Positions 7,860 to 16,359 of a stretch of 64,000 bases of DNA are shown here, piece after piece. The position numbers and the translations under genes were made by a program. The DNA lies in the NCBI GenBank assembly GCA_017608295.1, contig JAFCGF010000002.1:62001-126000 (forward strand), written 5' to 3'. Positions within the stretch are counted from its first letter, which is position 1. Each line of letters begins with the position of its first letter. The notes under the pieces are model-generated. The model was not told where the DNA came from. It made no database searches and was given only the letters and a program-made list of their open reading frames with translations. The DNA is from Candidatus Woesearchaeota archaeon (GTDB lineage Archaea > Nanoarchaeota > Nanoarchaeia > Woesearchaeales > JAGVZT01).

Positions 7860-8705
7860 TCACCCGTAGAATTTCGCGCCAATCTGTTCACAGAGGTGCC
7901 TGTGGATGTAAGTGGGGTCTGCGAAATAATCTTCCAGGCTCACACCCTCAAAGGTTTCATGCACAAGAGGAGTATCGCGTGTGTAATCAATATTCCTCAA
8001 GAAAAAAGCATTGTTCGGCTCGAACGAAGAAATCTTCCCTGATTCTGCCTCAGCCTGTGCCCGCTCGAAGATTTCTTCTCTGTCTCCTCCTTCTTCATAA
8101 CAGAGTGTGAGTTCATCATAGAACTTGTTCACGAAATCTGCGAAATCAAGCCACCATTGTGTTTTTTCGTAGCATTCTTCAATGAGATCTGGACGATGAG
8201 TCTCGGCGAACTGCAGGACCGCGAACTTGGCAGTAACAGTCGCTATGGCCTCATCAAGCCGATAGGGGATGCACCATTTTCGAGGGGTGGACTTCTTAAA
8301 ATCCTTGACATCGCTAAGATAGCGATTGATATGAAAACCTTCATGCAACACAACGTATGCTCTCCTCAGGGGCTCTGCTTCAAGCAGGCTCTTCATGATT
8401 GGGCAGTCAGGAGTGCCTCCTCCCGCTCCGTCATGAATAAAAGTATCATACCCCTGCTCCTCGAGCGTCTTCTGGCGCCTCTTTGCTGAACTGTTATAGT
8501 TATAAAAAAGAAAGGGACGTCCAGGGGGAAGGCCTCTGATTTCAGGAACAGCAATTTTATCCTTGTGGGAAGCATACAGCCAGTAGAACGCCGGCGGCCG
8601 CTCAAGGTCGACGCGTGTGAAGGCATCTCCGAAATCAAGACCTAGCTCTTCTCCAAAAAGCCTTGCCGCTTCTACCTCTGCGATGTGTTCCTCCAGGTCA
8701 TCCAT
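7860..8705 (-). CDS. Putative zinc metallopeptidase (HEGFH motif)
   Basis: A 281-residue soluble protein with the zinc signature HExxH as HEGFH at residues 121-125, flanked by hydrophobic VVL and NRYL. A downstream helix, YRLDEAIATVTAKFA (about 148-162), carries Asp and Glu residues that could give the third zinc ligand, as in gluzincins. No signal peptide or membrane span is seen, so it would act in the cytoplasm. TATA TTTATAAAT at 8730-8738 precedes the ATG at 8705 by about 25 nt. The family was not identified; it somewhat recalls the group called putative aminopeptidase. Peptide substrate and even peptidase activity are inferred from the motif only. Confidence 0.55.
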   Translation of the reverse strand: MDDLEEHIAEVEAARLFGEELGLDFGDAFTRVDLERPPAFYWLYASHKDKIAVPEIRGLPPGRPFLFYNYNSSAKRRQKTLEEQGYDTFIHDGAGGGTPDCPIMKSLLEAEPLRRAYVVLHEGFHINRYLSDVKDFKKSTPRKWCIPYRLDEAIATVTAKFAVLQFAETHRPDLIEECYEKTQWWLDFADFVNKFYDELTLCYEEGGDREEIFERAQAEAESGKISSFEPNNAFFLRNIDYTRDTPLVHETFEGVSLEDYFADPTYIHRHLCEQIGAKFYG

Positions 8706-8753
8706 ATATCCTAAAATAAGGCATCTATTTATAAATTTAACTACTAATGAGTG

Positions 8754-9947
8754 CTAAATTATTCCGAATCCCTTCCCTATCTTCTCAAAGGCTGCGATAG
8801 CTTTGGCAAGGTGCTCATCAGTGTGGCCTGCAGATATCTGGACGCGGATTCGCGCTTTTCCCTTGGGAACAACAGGGTATGCAAAGCCGATGACATAAAT
8901 TCCTTCCTTGAGCAGGGCGTCTGCCATGCCAACCGCGGTCTTCTCATCGCCGAGCATGACTGGAACAATAGGATGCACTCCCTTCTTGATGTTGAAGCCA
9001 AGCTCAGACATCTCAGTGCGGAAGCGCTTGGTATTCTGCATCAACCGCTTTCGAAGATTATCACCATGCTTCACAAGCTCAAGGGCTTTAAGTGAGGCAG
9101 CCACAATTGGGGGGGCGACACTGTTGCTGAACAGGTAGGGGCGGGATTTCTGCCGAAATAATTCAATCGCAGAGCCGTTGCCTGTGATAAATCCTCCTGA
9201 CGCGCCTCCCAGCGCTTTTCCAAGCGTGGAGGTAAGCAGAGTGACTTTTCCCTCAACACCACAGTACGCTGGCGTCCCCCTTCCTCCAGGGCCGAAGAAG
9301 CCTGTGGCATGCGAGTCATCGACCATCACAGCTGCGTCGAATTTCTCCGCGAGCTCGCAGATTTCCTTCAATGAGGCAACATCGCCGTCCATGCTGAACA
9401 CGCCGTCTGTCGCGATGAGTCGGTTGCGGGCGCTCTTTGCTCCGATGAGCTGTTGCTTCAGTGAATCCATGTCGCGGTGCTCATAGATGAACCGCTGCGC
9501 CTTGCACAATCTCATTCCATCGATGATGCTCGCGTGGTTGAGCTTGTCGCTGATGATAGCGTCTTCCCCTGTGAGAAGCGCCTCGAAGAGCGCGCCGTTC
9601 GCGTCAAAGCAGCTGCTGTGGAGGATAGCATCTTCCATTTTTAGGAATGATGCTATGCTTTTCTCGAGCTTTCTATGGATGTCCTGGGTTCCGCAGATGA
9701 ATCTCACTGACGACATCCCGAATCCATGAGAATCAAGGCCTGCCTTGGCAGCTGCGATGATTTCAGGATTGTTCGCAAGCCCGAGGTAATTATTCGCGCA
9801 GAAGTTCAGCACTGTTCCCTGCTTCACAGCAATAGGAATCTGCTGCTGGCCGAGAATCTCGTGCTCTTCCTTGTAGAGGCCCTGCTCCTTGATAGAACTT
9901 ATTGTCTCCTCGATATGCGCTTTCATCCCTTCAGGAAGCCTAGACAC
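8754..9947 (-). CDS. kbl: 2-amino-3-ketobutyrate coenzyme A ligase (glycine C-acetyltransferase)
   Basis: PLP enzyme that splits 2-amino-3-ketobutyrate with CoA into glycine and acetyl-CoA, the second step of threonine breakdown. The 397 residues contain [11 protein letters not shown] (about 48-58), [13 protein letters not shown] (about 76-88), [10 protein letters not shown] (about 205) and the PLP lysine in [12 protein letters not shown] (about 240-251). Similarity to bacterial Kbl is strong by eye over the whole length. GTG at 9947 follows GGTGAT with a 5-nt spacer and overlaps the tdh stop by 8 nt. The in-frame ATG at 9926 is the alternative start. It is the last gene of the operon with tdh, whose product it consumes. 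Confidence 0.95.
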   Translation of the reverse strand: MSRLPEGMKAHIEETISSIKEQGLYKEEHEILGQQQIPIAVKQGTVLNFCANNYLGLANNPEIIAAAKAGLDSHGFGMSSVRFICGTQDIHRKLEKSIASFLKMEDAILHSSCFDANGALFEALLTGEDAIISDKLNHASIIDGMRLCKAQRFIYEHRDMDSLKQQLIGAKSARNRLIATDGVFSMDGDVASLKEICELAEKFDAAVMVDDSHATGFFGPGGRGTPAYCGVEGKVTLLTSTLGKALGGASGGFITGNGSAIELFRQKSRPYLFSNSVAPPIVAASLKALELVKHGDNLRKRLMQNTKRFRTEMSELGFNIKKGVHPIVPVMLGDEKTAVGMADALLKEGIYVIGFAYPVVPKGKARIRVQISAGHTDEHLAKAIAAFEKIGKGFGII

Positions 9948-10965
9948 GGAACATCACCTTGCCGCAATCGTTTGTTTCCATGGCTGCGAATGCCTTCTCA
10001 AAGTCTGTAAGAGGGAATTCGTGAGTGACAAGGGGTTTGATGTCCAGCCCGTCTTTGAGGAGCTGCGCCATGCGATCCCAGGTCTCAAACATGCGCCTGC
10101 CAGTTATGCCGTAGATGCGGGCACCCTTGAAGATAATATCATTAGTGATATCCAAAGTCACAGGACTCTTAGGAATACCAAAGAAGCAATATCTTCCTGC
10201 ACGACGCAAGGCGTCTAGGGAATCGCGGATTGCCAGCTCATTCCCTGACACTTCAAGCACAACATCAACTCCAAGGCCATCAGTGTCCTTATGGATAAGC
10301 TTCGATGCGCTTTCCTGTATAGGGTCTATAATCTGGTCGGCTCCTGCTTTACCTGCGAGTTTCCTGCGCGTCTTGTTGGGCTCGACTGCATACACCTTCT
10401 TCGCTCCTGAGAACTTCGCGACTGCGATTGAAAAGAGCCCTGCAGGGCCACAGCCATATACAGCAACAGTCTTATCCTTAACCGGCTCAACAAGTGTGAC
10501 ATACACTGAATTACCCAATGGCTCGAGGAGCGAGGCATATTTTCTATCAATCTCGTCTCCGACAGGGCGGGCGCAGATCGAAGGAACAACAGTAAAATCA
10601 GCATACGCACCAGGAACATCAATCCCAAAGATTTTCATGTTCTGGCAGAGATGCATGGTGTGTGTGGTGCACGGCACACAGTTCAAACAGGGAAAATGGC
10701 TCTCAACAGCGACAAAATCCCCTATCTTGACATCTTTCACTCCCGGGCCGAGTGCAGAGACCTCTCCGCAGGCCTCGTGGCCGATAATGAGAGGTGGTTT
10801 TATTCTGTCTTCTGCCCAGGGGTCCCAGCGGTAGATATGCAAATCAGTCCCGCAGATAGAAAGGCCTGTTACTTTAAGCTGGACTTCACTTTTTCCCGGC
10901 TCAGGAACAGGGGCATCCACTACCTCTAAACCCGGTTCCGGCTTCGATTTCTCAAGAGCTCGCAT
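9940..10965 (-). CDS. tdh: L-threonine 3-dehydrogenase
   Basis: Zinc, NAD-dependent medium-chain dehydrogenase oxidising threonine to 2-amino-3-ketobutyrate. In the 341 residues, the catalytic zinc region reads [12 protein letters not shown] and GHEACGE. Structural-zinc cysteines lie in [15 protein letters not shown] (about 96-110), and the Rossmann motif is [17 protein letters not shown]. The WDPWAE stretch is shared with bacterial and thermococcal Tdh. It is co-directional with kbl (8-nt overlap) and starts 3 nt after the upstream dehydrogenase gene, so substrate channelling to Kbl is likely. Confidence 0.93.
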   Translation of the reverse strand: MRALEKSKPEPGLEVVDAPVPEPGKSEVQLKVTGLSICGTDLHIYRWDPWAEDRIKPPLIIGHEACGEVSALGPGVKDVKIGDFVAVESHFPCLNCVPCTTHTMHLCQNMKIFGIDVPGAYADFTVVPSICARPVGDEIDRKYASLLEPLGNSVYVTLVEPVKDKTVAVYGCGPAGLFSIAVAKFSGAKKVYAVEPNKTRRKLAGKAGADQIIDPIQESASKLIHKDTDGLGVDVVLEVSGNELAIRDSLDALRRAGRYCFFGIPKSPVTLDITNDIIFKGARIYGITGRRMFETWDRMAQLLKDGLDIKPLVTHEFPLTDFEKAFAAMETNDCGKVMFRV

Positions 10966-10968
10966 GAC

Positions 10969-12000
10969 TTATCCACTATCATGTGGAAGGAGGACTATTT
11001 TAAGGTTTTCCCCTGGATTCGCTGTCAGCTGGAATCCCTCTTGCGCTTTCTCCAATGGCAAGCGGAGCGTGATGAACTGCTTCACGTCCACTCTGCCCGA
11101 GCGGATAAGCTCAATGGCGAGAGCAAGATCATTCGGAGCGGCAGCATATGACGTAGCTATTTTGACCTGATTGCGCCAGAATTCATTGAGTGGGACCGAA
11201 ACCTCGTCCTCTGGCTTCGGCACTGCGAAGAATAGGATTGTTCCCCCTTTATCGACGCTGTCAAATGCCTGATGGACTGCCGGCATTGCCCCAGTGCATA
11301 GAATAACATGGTCAGCGAGCTTGCCCTCATTGAGTTCCTTCAGGCGCTTCGGCACGTCTTCTCTGGCATTGATAGTCGCGTCAGCGCCGAATCTCTTGGC
11401 AGCTTCGAGCCTATGGTCATTGATATCAGTCGCGATAATCCTTCCCGCCCCTGTCGCCTTTGCCAGGACTATATGCAAGAGTCCTGCGATACCGCTCCCT
11501 ATCACGATAACACTCTGGCCTGCTTTCATGCGGATTGCACGCTGGCCTCTCACAACGCATCCTAGGGGCTCGACCATCGTGCCCTCGTCAAAGGATAGCT
11601 CTTTGGGTAAGATGAAGGTTCCCACTTGCACATTGATTGCCGGGATTCGGACGTATTCCGCGAATCCTCCTGGAAAGAAGTTTGTCGTGTGCAGTGTGTG
11701 GCAGGCGGTATGGTCTCCGTTGAGGCAGTAGCTGCAGGCATTGCAGGGCACATGGTGTGTGACTGTTATGCGGTCGCCTTTCTTGAAGCTCTTGACATTC
11801 TTGCCGACTTTCTCGATAGTACCAGCAACTTCATGGCCGAGGACTAGTGGAGCCTTCTTGATGCGGTACCACTCCAGCACATCGCTTCCGCAGATACCGC
11901 TAGACATCACCTTGAGGAGAAGTTCGTCGTCTCCAATTTCAGGAACTGGCTGTTCCTCAATGCGGACATCACTATTATTATAATATACTGCGACTCGCAT
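10969..12000 (-). CDS. Zinc-dependent medium-chain alcohol/polyol dehydrogenase
   Basis: A second zinc MDR enzyme of 343 residues, related to sorbitol and threonine dehydrogenases. Catalytic-zinc motif GICGSDVLEW and GHEVAGT lie in the first 65 residues. Structural-zinc cysteines are in CNACSYCLNGDHTAC (about 92-106), and the nucleotide-binding GSGIAGLLHIVLAKATGA is followed by an acidic residue (ATDIND), which suggests NAD rather than NADP. The substrate is probably a polyol or hydroxy acid and is not determined. It lies 9 nt after the LsrF-like gene and 3 nt before tdh, in a four-gene operon. Confidence 0.88.
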   Translation of the reverse strand: MRVAVYYNNSDVRIEEQPVPEIGDDELLLKVMSSGICGSDVLEWYRIKKAPLVLGHEVAGTIEKVGKNVKSFKKGDRITVTHHVPCNACSYCLNGDHTACHTLHTTNFFPGGFAEYVRIPAINVQVGTFILPKELSFDEGTMVEPLGCVVRGQRAIRMKAGQSVIVIGSGIAGLLHIVLAKATGAGRIIATDINDHRLEAAKRFGADATINAREDVPKRLKELNEGKLADHVILCTGAMPAVHQAFDSVDKGGTILFFAVPKPEDEVSVPLNEFWRNQVKIATSYAAAPNDLALAIELIRSGRVDVKQFITLRLPLEKAQEGFQLTANPGENLKIVLLPHDSG

Positions 12001-12009
12001 CGTGCATAC

Positions 12010-12822
12010 CTATGCGTCTGCCTTTACGCTGACCTTCTGCTTTCCTTTCAGCGACTCATACACTTTGTAGGCTTCATCAACAGAGGCATTCTTGTGCACG
12101 ACAGCGCGGACTGCCTGTATCATCGCAGCCGGAGCGTCAGACTGGAAGATGTTTCGTCCCATATCCACGCCGACAGCGCCTGAGTTGATGCAGTTCCATG
12201 CCATCTGGAGAGCGTCCCTCTCAGGGGTCTTCTTGCCTCCTGCGCACACAATAGGGATTGGAGTCGAGTCAACCACATCTTCAAAACCCTCGACAAAGTA
12301 GGTCTTGACAAAATGGGCACCCTGCTCAGCTGCCATTCTTGTGGCAAGCCCAATATAACGGGCGTCCCGCTTCATGTCCTTTCCGACAGCGGTGACCGCA
12401 AGCACTGGGATGCCGTAGCGCTCTCCAGCGTTCACAAGCTTTCCGAGATTGAGTATGCTTCTGCTCTCGTTCTTCGAGCCCACGAAAATAGACATCGTGA
12501 CTGCGCTCGCGTTGATTCTTAATGCATCTTCCATCGTGACGGTGATGTGCTCGTCTGACAGCTCCTCTCCGATAATGGATGGTCCTCCTGAGACTCTGAG
12601 CACTACGGGGGGGGCGTCCGGAGCGTCGACAGACGTCCTGAGGAGCCCTCTAGTGAGCATGAGCGCGTCTGCATAAGGCAAGATGGGCTCAAGAGTCTTT
12701 CGGGCATTTTCAAGTCCTGATGTCGGACCAAGGAAGTAACCGTGGTCCACTGCGAGCATGACACATCTCCCTGTGTCCGGTCGGATAATCCTTGCTAATC
12801 TGTTTTTCATTCCCCAATTCAT
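12010..12822 (-). CDS. LsrF-like class I aldolase/thiolase (DhnA family)
   Basis: A TIM-barrel Schiff-base enzyme of 270 residues. It resembles LsrF, which transfers an acetyl group from 3-hydroxy-5-phosphonooxypentane-2,4-dione to CoA. Matching stretches run along the whole protein: VMLAVDHGYFLGPTSGLE (about 22-39), AVTAVGKDMKRDARY (about 142-156), FVKTYFVEGFE with the likely Schiff-base Lys (about 173), CAGGKKTPERDALQM and GVDMGRNIFQS. Archaeal fructose-bisphosphate aldolases share the fold but fit less well. A longer frame reaches 12855, but the ATG at 12822 follows GAGGAGGTG. A TATA at about 12863-12871 opens the operon. The true substrate here is uncertain. Confidence 0.8.
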   Translation of the reverse strand: MNWGMKNRLARIIRPDTGRCVMLAVDHGYFLGPTSGLENARKTLEPILPYADALMLTRGLLRTSVDAPDAPPVVLRVSGGPSIIGEELSDEHITVTMEDALRINASAVTMSIFVGSKNESRSILNLGKLVNAGERYGIPVLAVTAVGKDMKRDARYIGLATRMAAEQGAHFVKTYFVEGFEDVVDSTPIPIVCAGGKKTPERDALQMAWNCINSGAVGVDMGRNIFQSDAPAAMIQAVRAVVHKNASVDEAYKVYESLKGKQKVSVKADA

Positions 12823-12928
12823 TGAATGCACCTCCTCGTGCGAGCAGCGAAGCACTGGTCAACTTTATAAGAATTGCCCTCGGAAAACACAACCCTTAAA
12901 AACCGCCTGAGAATATCCAACTGCTGTT

Positions 12929-13013
12929 GCCCAGGTCGCTTAGTCTGGCCATAGCGGCAGGTTGCTAACCTGCTGTCCTCCGGGACACATGAGTTCAAAT
13001 CTCATCCTGGGCG
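12929..13013 (+). tRNA. tRNA-Ser (anticodon GCU)
   Basis: An 85-nt class II tRNA. Acceptor strands GCCCAGG (12929-12935) and CCTGGGC (13006-13012) pair perfectly, followed by discriminator G. The anticodon arm is GCAGG-TTGCTAA-CCTGC, with anticodon GCT. A long variable arm (TGTCC-TCC-GGGACA) identifies serine, and the T loop reads TTCAAAT. CCA is not encoded. A TATA-like CCTTAAAAACC at 12892-12902 lies about 27 nt upstream. It reads AGC/AGU serine codons. Confidence 0.96.
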
Positions 13014-13062
13014 TTTAACGTGTTCTACCTGCTTCAATACTTATCGCAGTCGTCACTGGATT

Positions 13063-13105
13063 CCAGGATGGCCAGTTGAACCAAAGGTTCAACGCTGTCT
13101 CCTGG
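13063..13105 (+). other. Nested stem-loop downstream of tRNA-Ser
   Basis: CCAGGA (13063-13068) pairs with TCCTGG (13100-13105). Inside it, TTGAACC (13076-13082) pairs perfectly with GGTTCAA (13086-13092) across an AAA loop, and flanking CAG/CTG extends the stem with a small bulge. The TCCTGGGCG ending resembles the 3' end of the neighbouring tRNA. It could be a small structured RNA, a processing or termination element, or a tRNA-derived remnant. It matches no known sRNA box motif. Confidence 0.4.
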
Positions 13106-13159
13106 GCGTTTTGGTTCGCTTACTCAAAGCTTATATACCTGTTTCTCCTGCATTGATGC

Positions 13160-15157
13160 ATGAAATTCAGTTATCCTCTTGTGGTTTTCATGTTTCTGTC
13201 CCTGCTCATGTTAGCACCATTAGTATCAGCAGGCCAGGACATGAGTACTGAGCTGTTCTCGGCAAAAGACCTCAAGATAGACTTGGAACTGTCGGGGAAG
13301 ATTAACATCGTGCTTGATAGCAGCCAGGCTGCAATCGATTACGTGACAGCGAATCTCTCCTTCAGACCCCAGAAGAGCAGCCAGCAGAAAGTAACAAGCC
13401 TCGAGTACGTTCCAATGACTGAAGGTGCGGGCGAGAACTATGGCTACTTCAGGTGGAATTCACCCAGCAGCCAGCTTACCTATACGATGAGCTCGACAAT
13501 CGAGACTATAGAGTACCTCCCTCCTGTCAAGAAAGACATCCGCTTCCCTGTATTGAACCTGCCCGATGATGTACTCATCTACACTCAGCCGAGCGAGATG
13601 ATTGATTCTGATTCAGCTGCCGTGGTGCGCATGGCCACAAAGCTTGCCGAGGGCGAGTCAGAGCTGTATTCTGTCGTGTTCAACATCGGCAAGTGGGTCG
13701 AGGAAAACGTTGAGTATGACCTTAATAGCCTTACTGCAGAGGCGACCTACAGCGCCTCCTGGGTATTGGACAAACGCTCTGGCGTGTGTGATGAGATATC
13801 GACACTCTTCATCGCAATGGTCCGCTCACTTGGGATACCTGCACGCTATATCAGCGGTCTCGCCTATACTAATTTCCAGGACAAGAATGACTGGGGGGCT
13901 CACGGCTGGGCTGAAGTATACTTCCCAAATGTGGGGTGGGTCCCGTTCGATGTCACATACAGCCAGTTTGGCTATGTTGACCCCACGCACATCATCCTGA
14001 AGTATTCAGTCGACTCGAATGAGCCCGCCATAAAGTATCAATGGCTCGGAAAGGACGTTTCCCTTGAACCAGATGAGATGAAAACCACGGCAGCTCTCAA
14101 GATGGTCCATGGCCAAGCAGATCCTAAAGTAAGCCTCTCCATTGTTCCCCACAAAAGAGAGATAGGTTTTGGCTCATCGAATCTCCTTGAGGCAAGTGTC
14201 ACAAATATAAGGGATCGTACTCTCGTCGCGGATGTCCATCTCACGAGAATCATCGGCCTCACGACAAAAGATTCCTGGACGCGCTATGTGCTTCTCAATC
14301 CTGGAGAAACCAAAAAAATCTACTGGACCGTCGCGACAGATTCTGACTGGAAGCCAAGCTATTACTACACGTATCCCCTGAACCTCTCCTCAGGGAGCGT
14401 AACTGTATCGAGCAGTTTCACAGAGAAAGGGGACGGAACGTACCTAAGCTTTTCCGAAGTGAGTGACCTGAGGAAAGCGAAAGAGGACTCCACCACAAAA
14501 AGCTACACTCGCGACGTCAGCTTTGAATGCGAGACATCACCCGAGCATCTCCACCTTGACATGAACCCACTCATCACCTGCACTATCACGAATGCTGGCA
14601 ACACAGTACTCACTGACCTGAAAACCTGCATTGACACTGAATGCGAGACCTTAAGCCTCGGAATCGCAAAGTCAGGAGAGATGTCACATTTCCTCTCAGA
14701 TTATGAAGCAGGAGAGCGCACCCTTACACTAAGGGCAAGCAACACCCGGGTCTCGAAAATAGAGGAATTTGACGTCGAGCTCTTGGACGCTCCATTAATT
14801 ACTCTATCTGATATCACTGCGCCTTCGACAGTGGACTGGGGGTATGCATTCGATGTTAAGTTCTCGATTGAGAAGACCTCATACAGCATCCCTCAAAGCA
14901 TAAGCGTGAAGATGCTTGATAGGGAAGTCGCATCCAAAGAGGACCTCACCGTCGGCGAAAAGCACATCATCAGTGTGGATCCCTCGCTCCTCCTGGCAGG
15001 GGAGAGTGATGTCAAAGTCCTTGTCACATACAAAGACGCTCTCGGGAGAGACTATTCAAGCACCAAAAGCTTCCACATCACCCTTGAAGGGGCGCCTTTC
15101 CTCAAGCAACTGGAAGCATTCTTCATCAATATCTGGGACAGCATGTTCCCAGAGTAG
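13160..15157 (+). CDS. Secreted transglutaminase-like protease/transferase domain protein
   Basis: A 665-residue exported protein. A hydrophobic signal peptide with SAG cleavage-like end occupies residues 1-25. A transglutaminase-like domain follows, with catalytic triad Cys210 (SGVCDE), His248 (AHGWAEVY) and Asp264 (PFDVTY). Residues 330-650 look like two or three beta-sandwich domains of the CARDB type, with cysteine pairs around 470-500. No C-terminal anchor is seen. Such proteins cleave or cross-link peptides at the cell surface; which applies here is unknown. TATA TTATATACC at 13131-13139 sits 21 nt before the ATG. It is monocistronic or precedes the UroD-like gene by 35 nt. Confidence 0.8.
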   Translation: MKFSYPLVVFMFLSLLMLAPLVSAGQDMSTELFSAKDLKIDLELSGKINIVLDSSQAAIDYVTANLSFRPQKSSQQKVTSLEYVPMTEGAGENYGYFRWNSPSSQLTYTMSSTIETIEYLPPVKKDIRFPVLNLPDDVLIYTQPSEMIDSDSAAVVRMATKLAEGESELYSVVFNIGKWVEENVEYDLNSLTAEATYSASWVLDKRSGVCDEISTLFIAMVRSLGIPARYISGLAYTNFQDKNDWGAHGWAEVYFPNVGWVPFDVTYSQFGYVDPTHIILKYSVDSNEPAIKYQWLGKDVSLEPDEMKTTAALKMVHGQADPKVSLSIVPHKREIGFGSSNLLEASVTNIRDRTLVADVHLTRIIGLTTKDSWTRYVLLNPGETKKIYWTVATDSDWKPSYYYTYPLNLSSGSVTVSSSFTEKGDGTYLSFSEVSDLRKAKEDSTTKSYTRDVSFECETSPEHLHLDMNPLITCTITNAGNTVLTDLKTCIDTECETLSLGIAKSGEMSHFLSDYEAGERTLTLRASNTRVSKIEEFDVELLDAPLITLSDITAPSTVDWGYAFDVKFSIEKTSYSIPQSISVKMLDREVASKEDLTVGEKHIISVDPSLLLAGESDVKVLVTYKDALGRDYSSTKSFHITLEGAPFLKQLEAFFINIWDSMFPE

Positions 15158-15192
15158 AGAAAGATTAAAGAATCGCTGCGAAATCTTCTCCA

Positions 15193-16359
15193 ATGGGGGA
15201 AATGGCAGACACCACTTCGCGTGAACGGCTTCTCACAGCACTTGATGGAGGCATACCAGATAGACTGCCAGTCACGACGCACCATGTCATGCCTTCTTTC
15301 CTGAAGAATAAGATGAATGACATCTCCTATCCTGAGTTCTTCGACCATTTCGAACTTGACGCAATCCGCTGGGCGGTTGACACAAAGCCAGGAGAGGCTG
15401 ATTACTATGACCCAAACCATGTGCCTGGCTTCCTTGAGGCACACAGAGTATCGAATGATGAGTGGCGCATCGAGACTGAGACTATCCCTGACGCGCGCTA
15501 CCCTACAACGCGATACAATATCATCACCCCTAAGAAGACTCTCACAATGGTGCTGCAGAGCGACGAGCACACCTCATGGATAACTGAACCACTGGTCAAG
15601 GAGAAATCCGACATCGACATCATTGGCGAGTACATGACGCACCCTGTGTGTGATGTGGATGCTGTCAACGCCGCAGCAGAGGAGTTCGGCGACAGGGGCA
15701 TTATCCGCGGGCACGTCATCTATTTTGACGTATATGGACAGCCCGGCTGCTGGCAGGACGCGATGTGCCTCTACGGCATGCAGGAGCTCATCATGGAAAC
15801 CTTCTACGACCCTGGATGGGTGCATGCATTCCTTAATATTCTGCAGGAGCGCAAGAAGACCTATGTCCAGTCTCTCAAGGGTGCGAAATATGATATCCTT
15901 GAATTAGGAGGGGGAAGCGCATCCACGACTGTCATATCTCCAAAGATATTTGATGAATTTGTTGCTCCTTATGACGCTGAACTTGTGGAGTTGGCGCACG
16001 ATGCTGGCCAGCGCATTGTCTATCACACTTGCGGCGGGATGATGCCAATTCTCGAGCAGATTGCTGATTTAGGAGTTGATGCGATGGAAACCTTCACTCC
16101 AAAATCAATGGGCGGCGACGCCAGATTAAAGGAAGCAAAGGAGCGCATCGGCGATAGGGTGTGCATGATTGGCGGCTTCGACCAGTTCAAATACTACATG
16201 CAATCAACACCTGAAGAGACGCGCGCAGAAGTCAAGAGGTGCTTTGAAGAGGCAGGCACTGGTGGAGGATATATCCTCGCGCCGAGCGACCACTTCTTCG
16301 ACGCTGACCTCACTCTTCTCGAAGCGTTTGCCGACGAGGCGCGCAAGTGTGTGTACTAA
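15193..16359 (+). CDS. Uroporphyrinogen decarboxylase (UroD)-family protein
   Basis: A 388-residue TIM-barrel protein of the UroD/MtaA superfamily, which includes haem-pathway decarboxylases and zinc methyltransferases acting on corrinoid or thiol methyl groups. Visible are SRERLLTALDGGIPDRLPV at the N-terminus and YHTCGGMMPILEQIADLGVDAMETF (about 280-305), where His and Cys could bind zinc. GGFDQF and GGYILAPSDHF lie near the C-terminus. It lacks the N-terminal RQAGRY signature of true HemE, so a methyltransferase-like role is more likely. No haem or corrinoid genes are near. ATG at 15202 is an alternative start. Its last 50 bp overlap the convergent gene. Confidence 0.75.
   Translation: MGEMADTTSRERLLTALDGGIPDRLPVTTHHVMPSFLKNKMNDISYPEFFDHFELDAIRWAVDTKPGEADYYDPNHVPGFLEAHRVSNDEWRIETETIPDARYPTTRYNIITPKKTLTMVLQSDEHTSWITEPLVKEKSDIDIIGEYMTHPVCDVDAVNAAAEEFGDRGIIRGHVIYFDVYGQPGCWQDAMCLYGMQELIMETFYDPGWVHAFLNILQERKKTYVQSLKGAKYDILELGGGSASTTVISPKIFDEFVAPYDAELVELAHDAGQRIVYHTCGGMMPILEQIADLGVDAMETFTPKSMGGDARLKEAKERIGDRVCMIGGFDQFKYYMQSTPEETRAEVKRCFEEAGTGGGYILAPSDHFFDADLTLLEAFADEARKCVY

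Noticed and set aside
10115..10834. Long plus-strand frame of 239 codons opposite tdh
   Set aside because: It is antisense to a well-supported dehydrogenase, has no ribosome site and shows no recognisable domain; a codon-bias shadow.
12010..12822. Autoinducer-2 (Lsr) system
   Set aside because: Only an LsrF-like enzyme is present; LsrK, LsrR, LsrG, the Lsr transporter and LuxS are absent from the neighbourhood.
13063..13105. C/D-box or H/ACA guide RNA at the stem-loop after tRNA-Ser
   Set aside because: No C (RTGATGA), D (CTGA) or ACA box is placed correctly, so only an unclassified stem-loop is reported.
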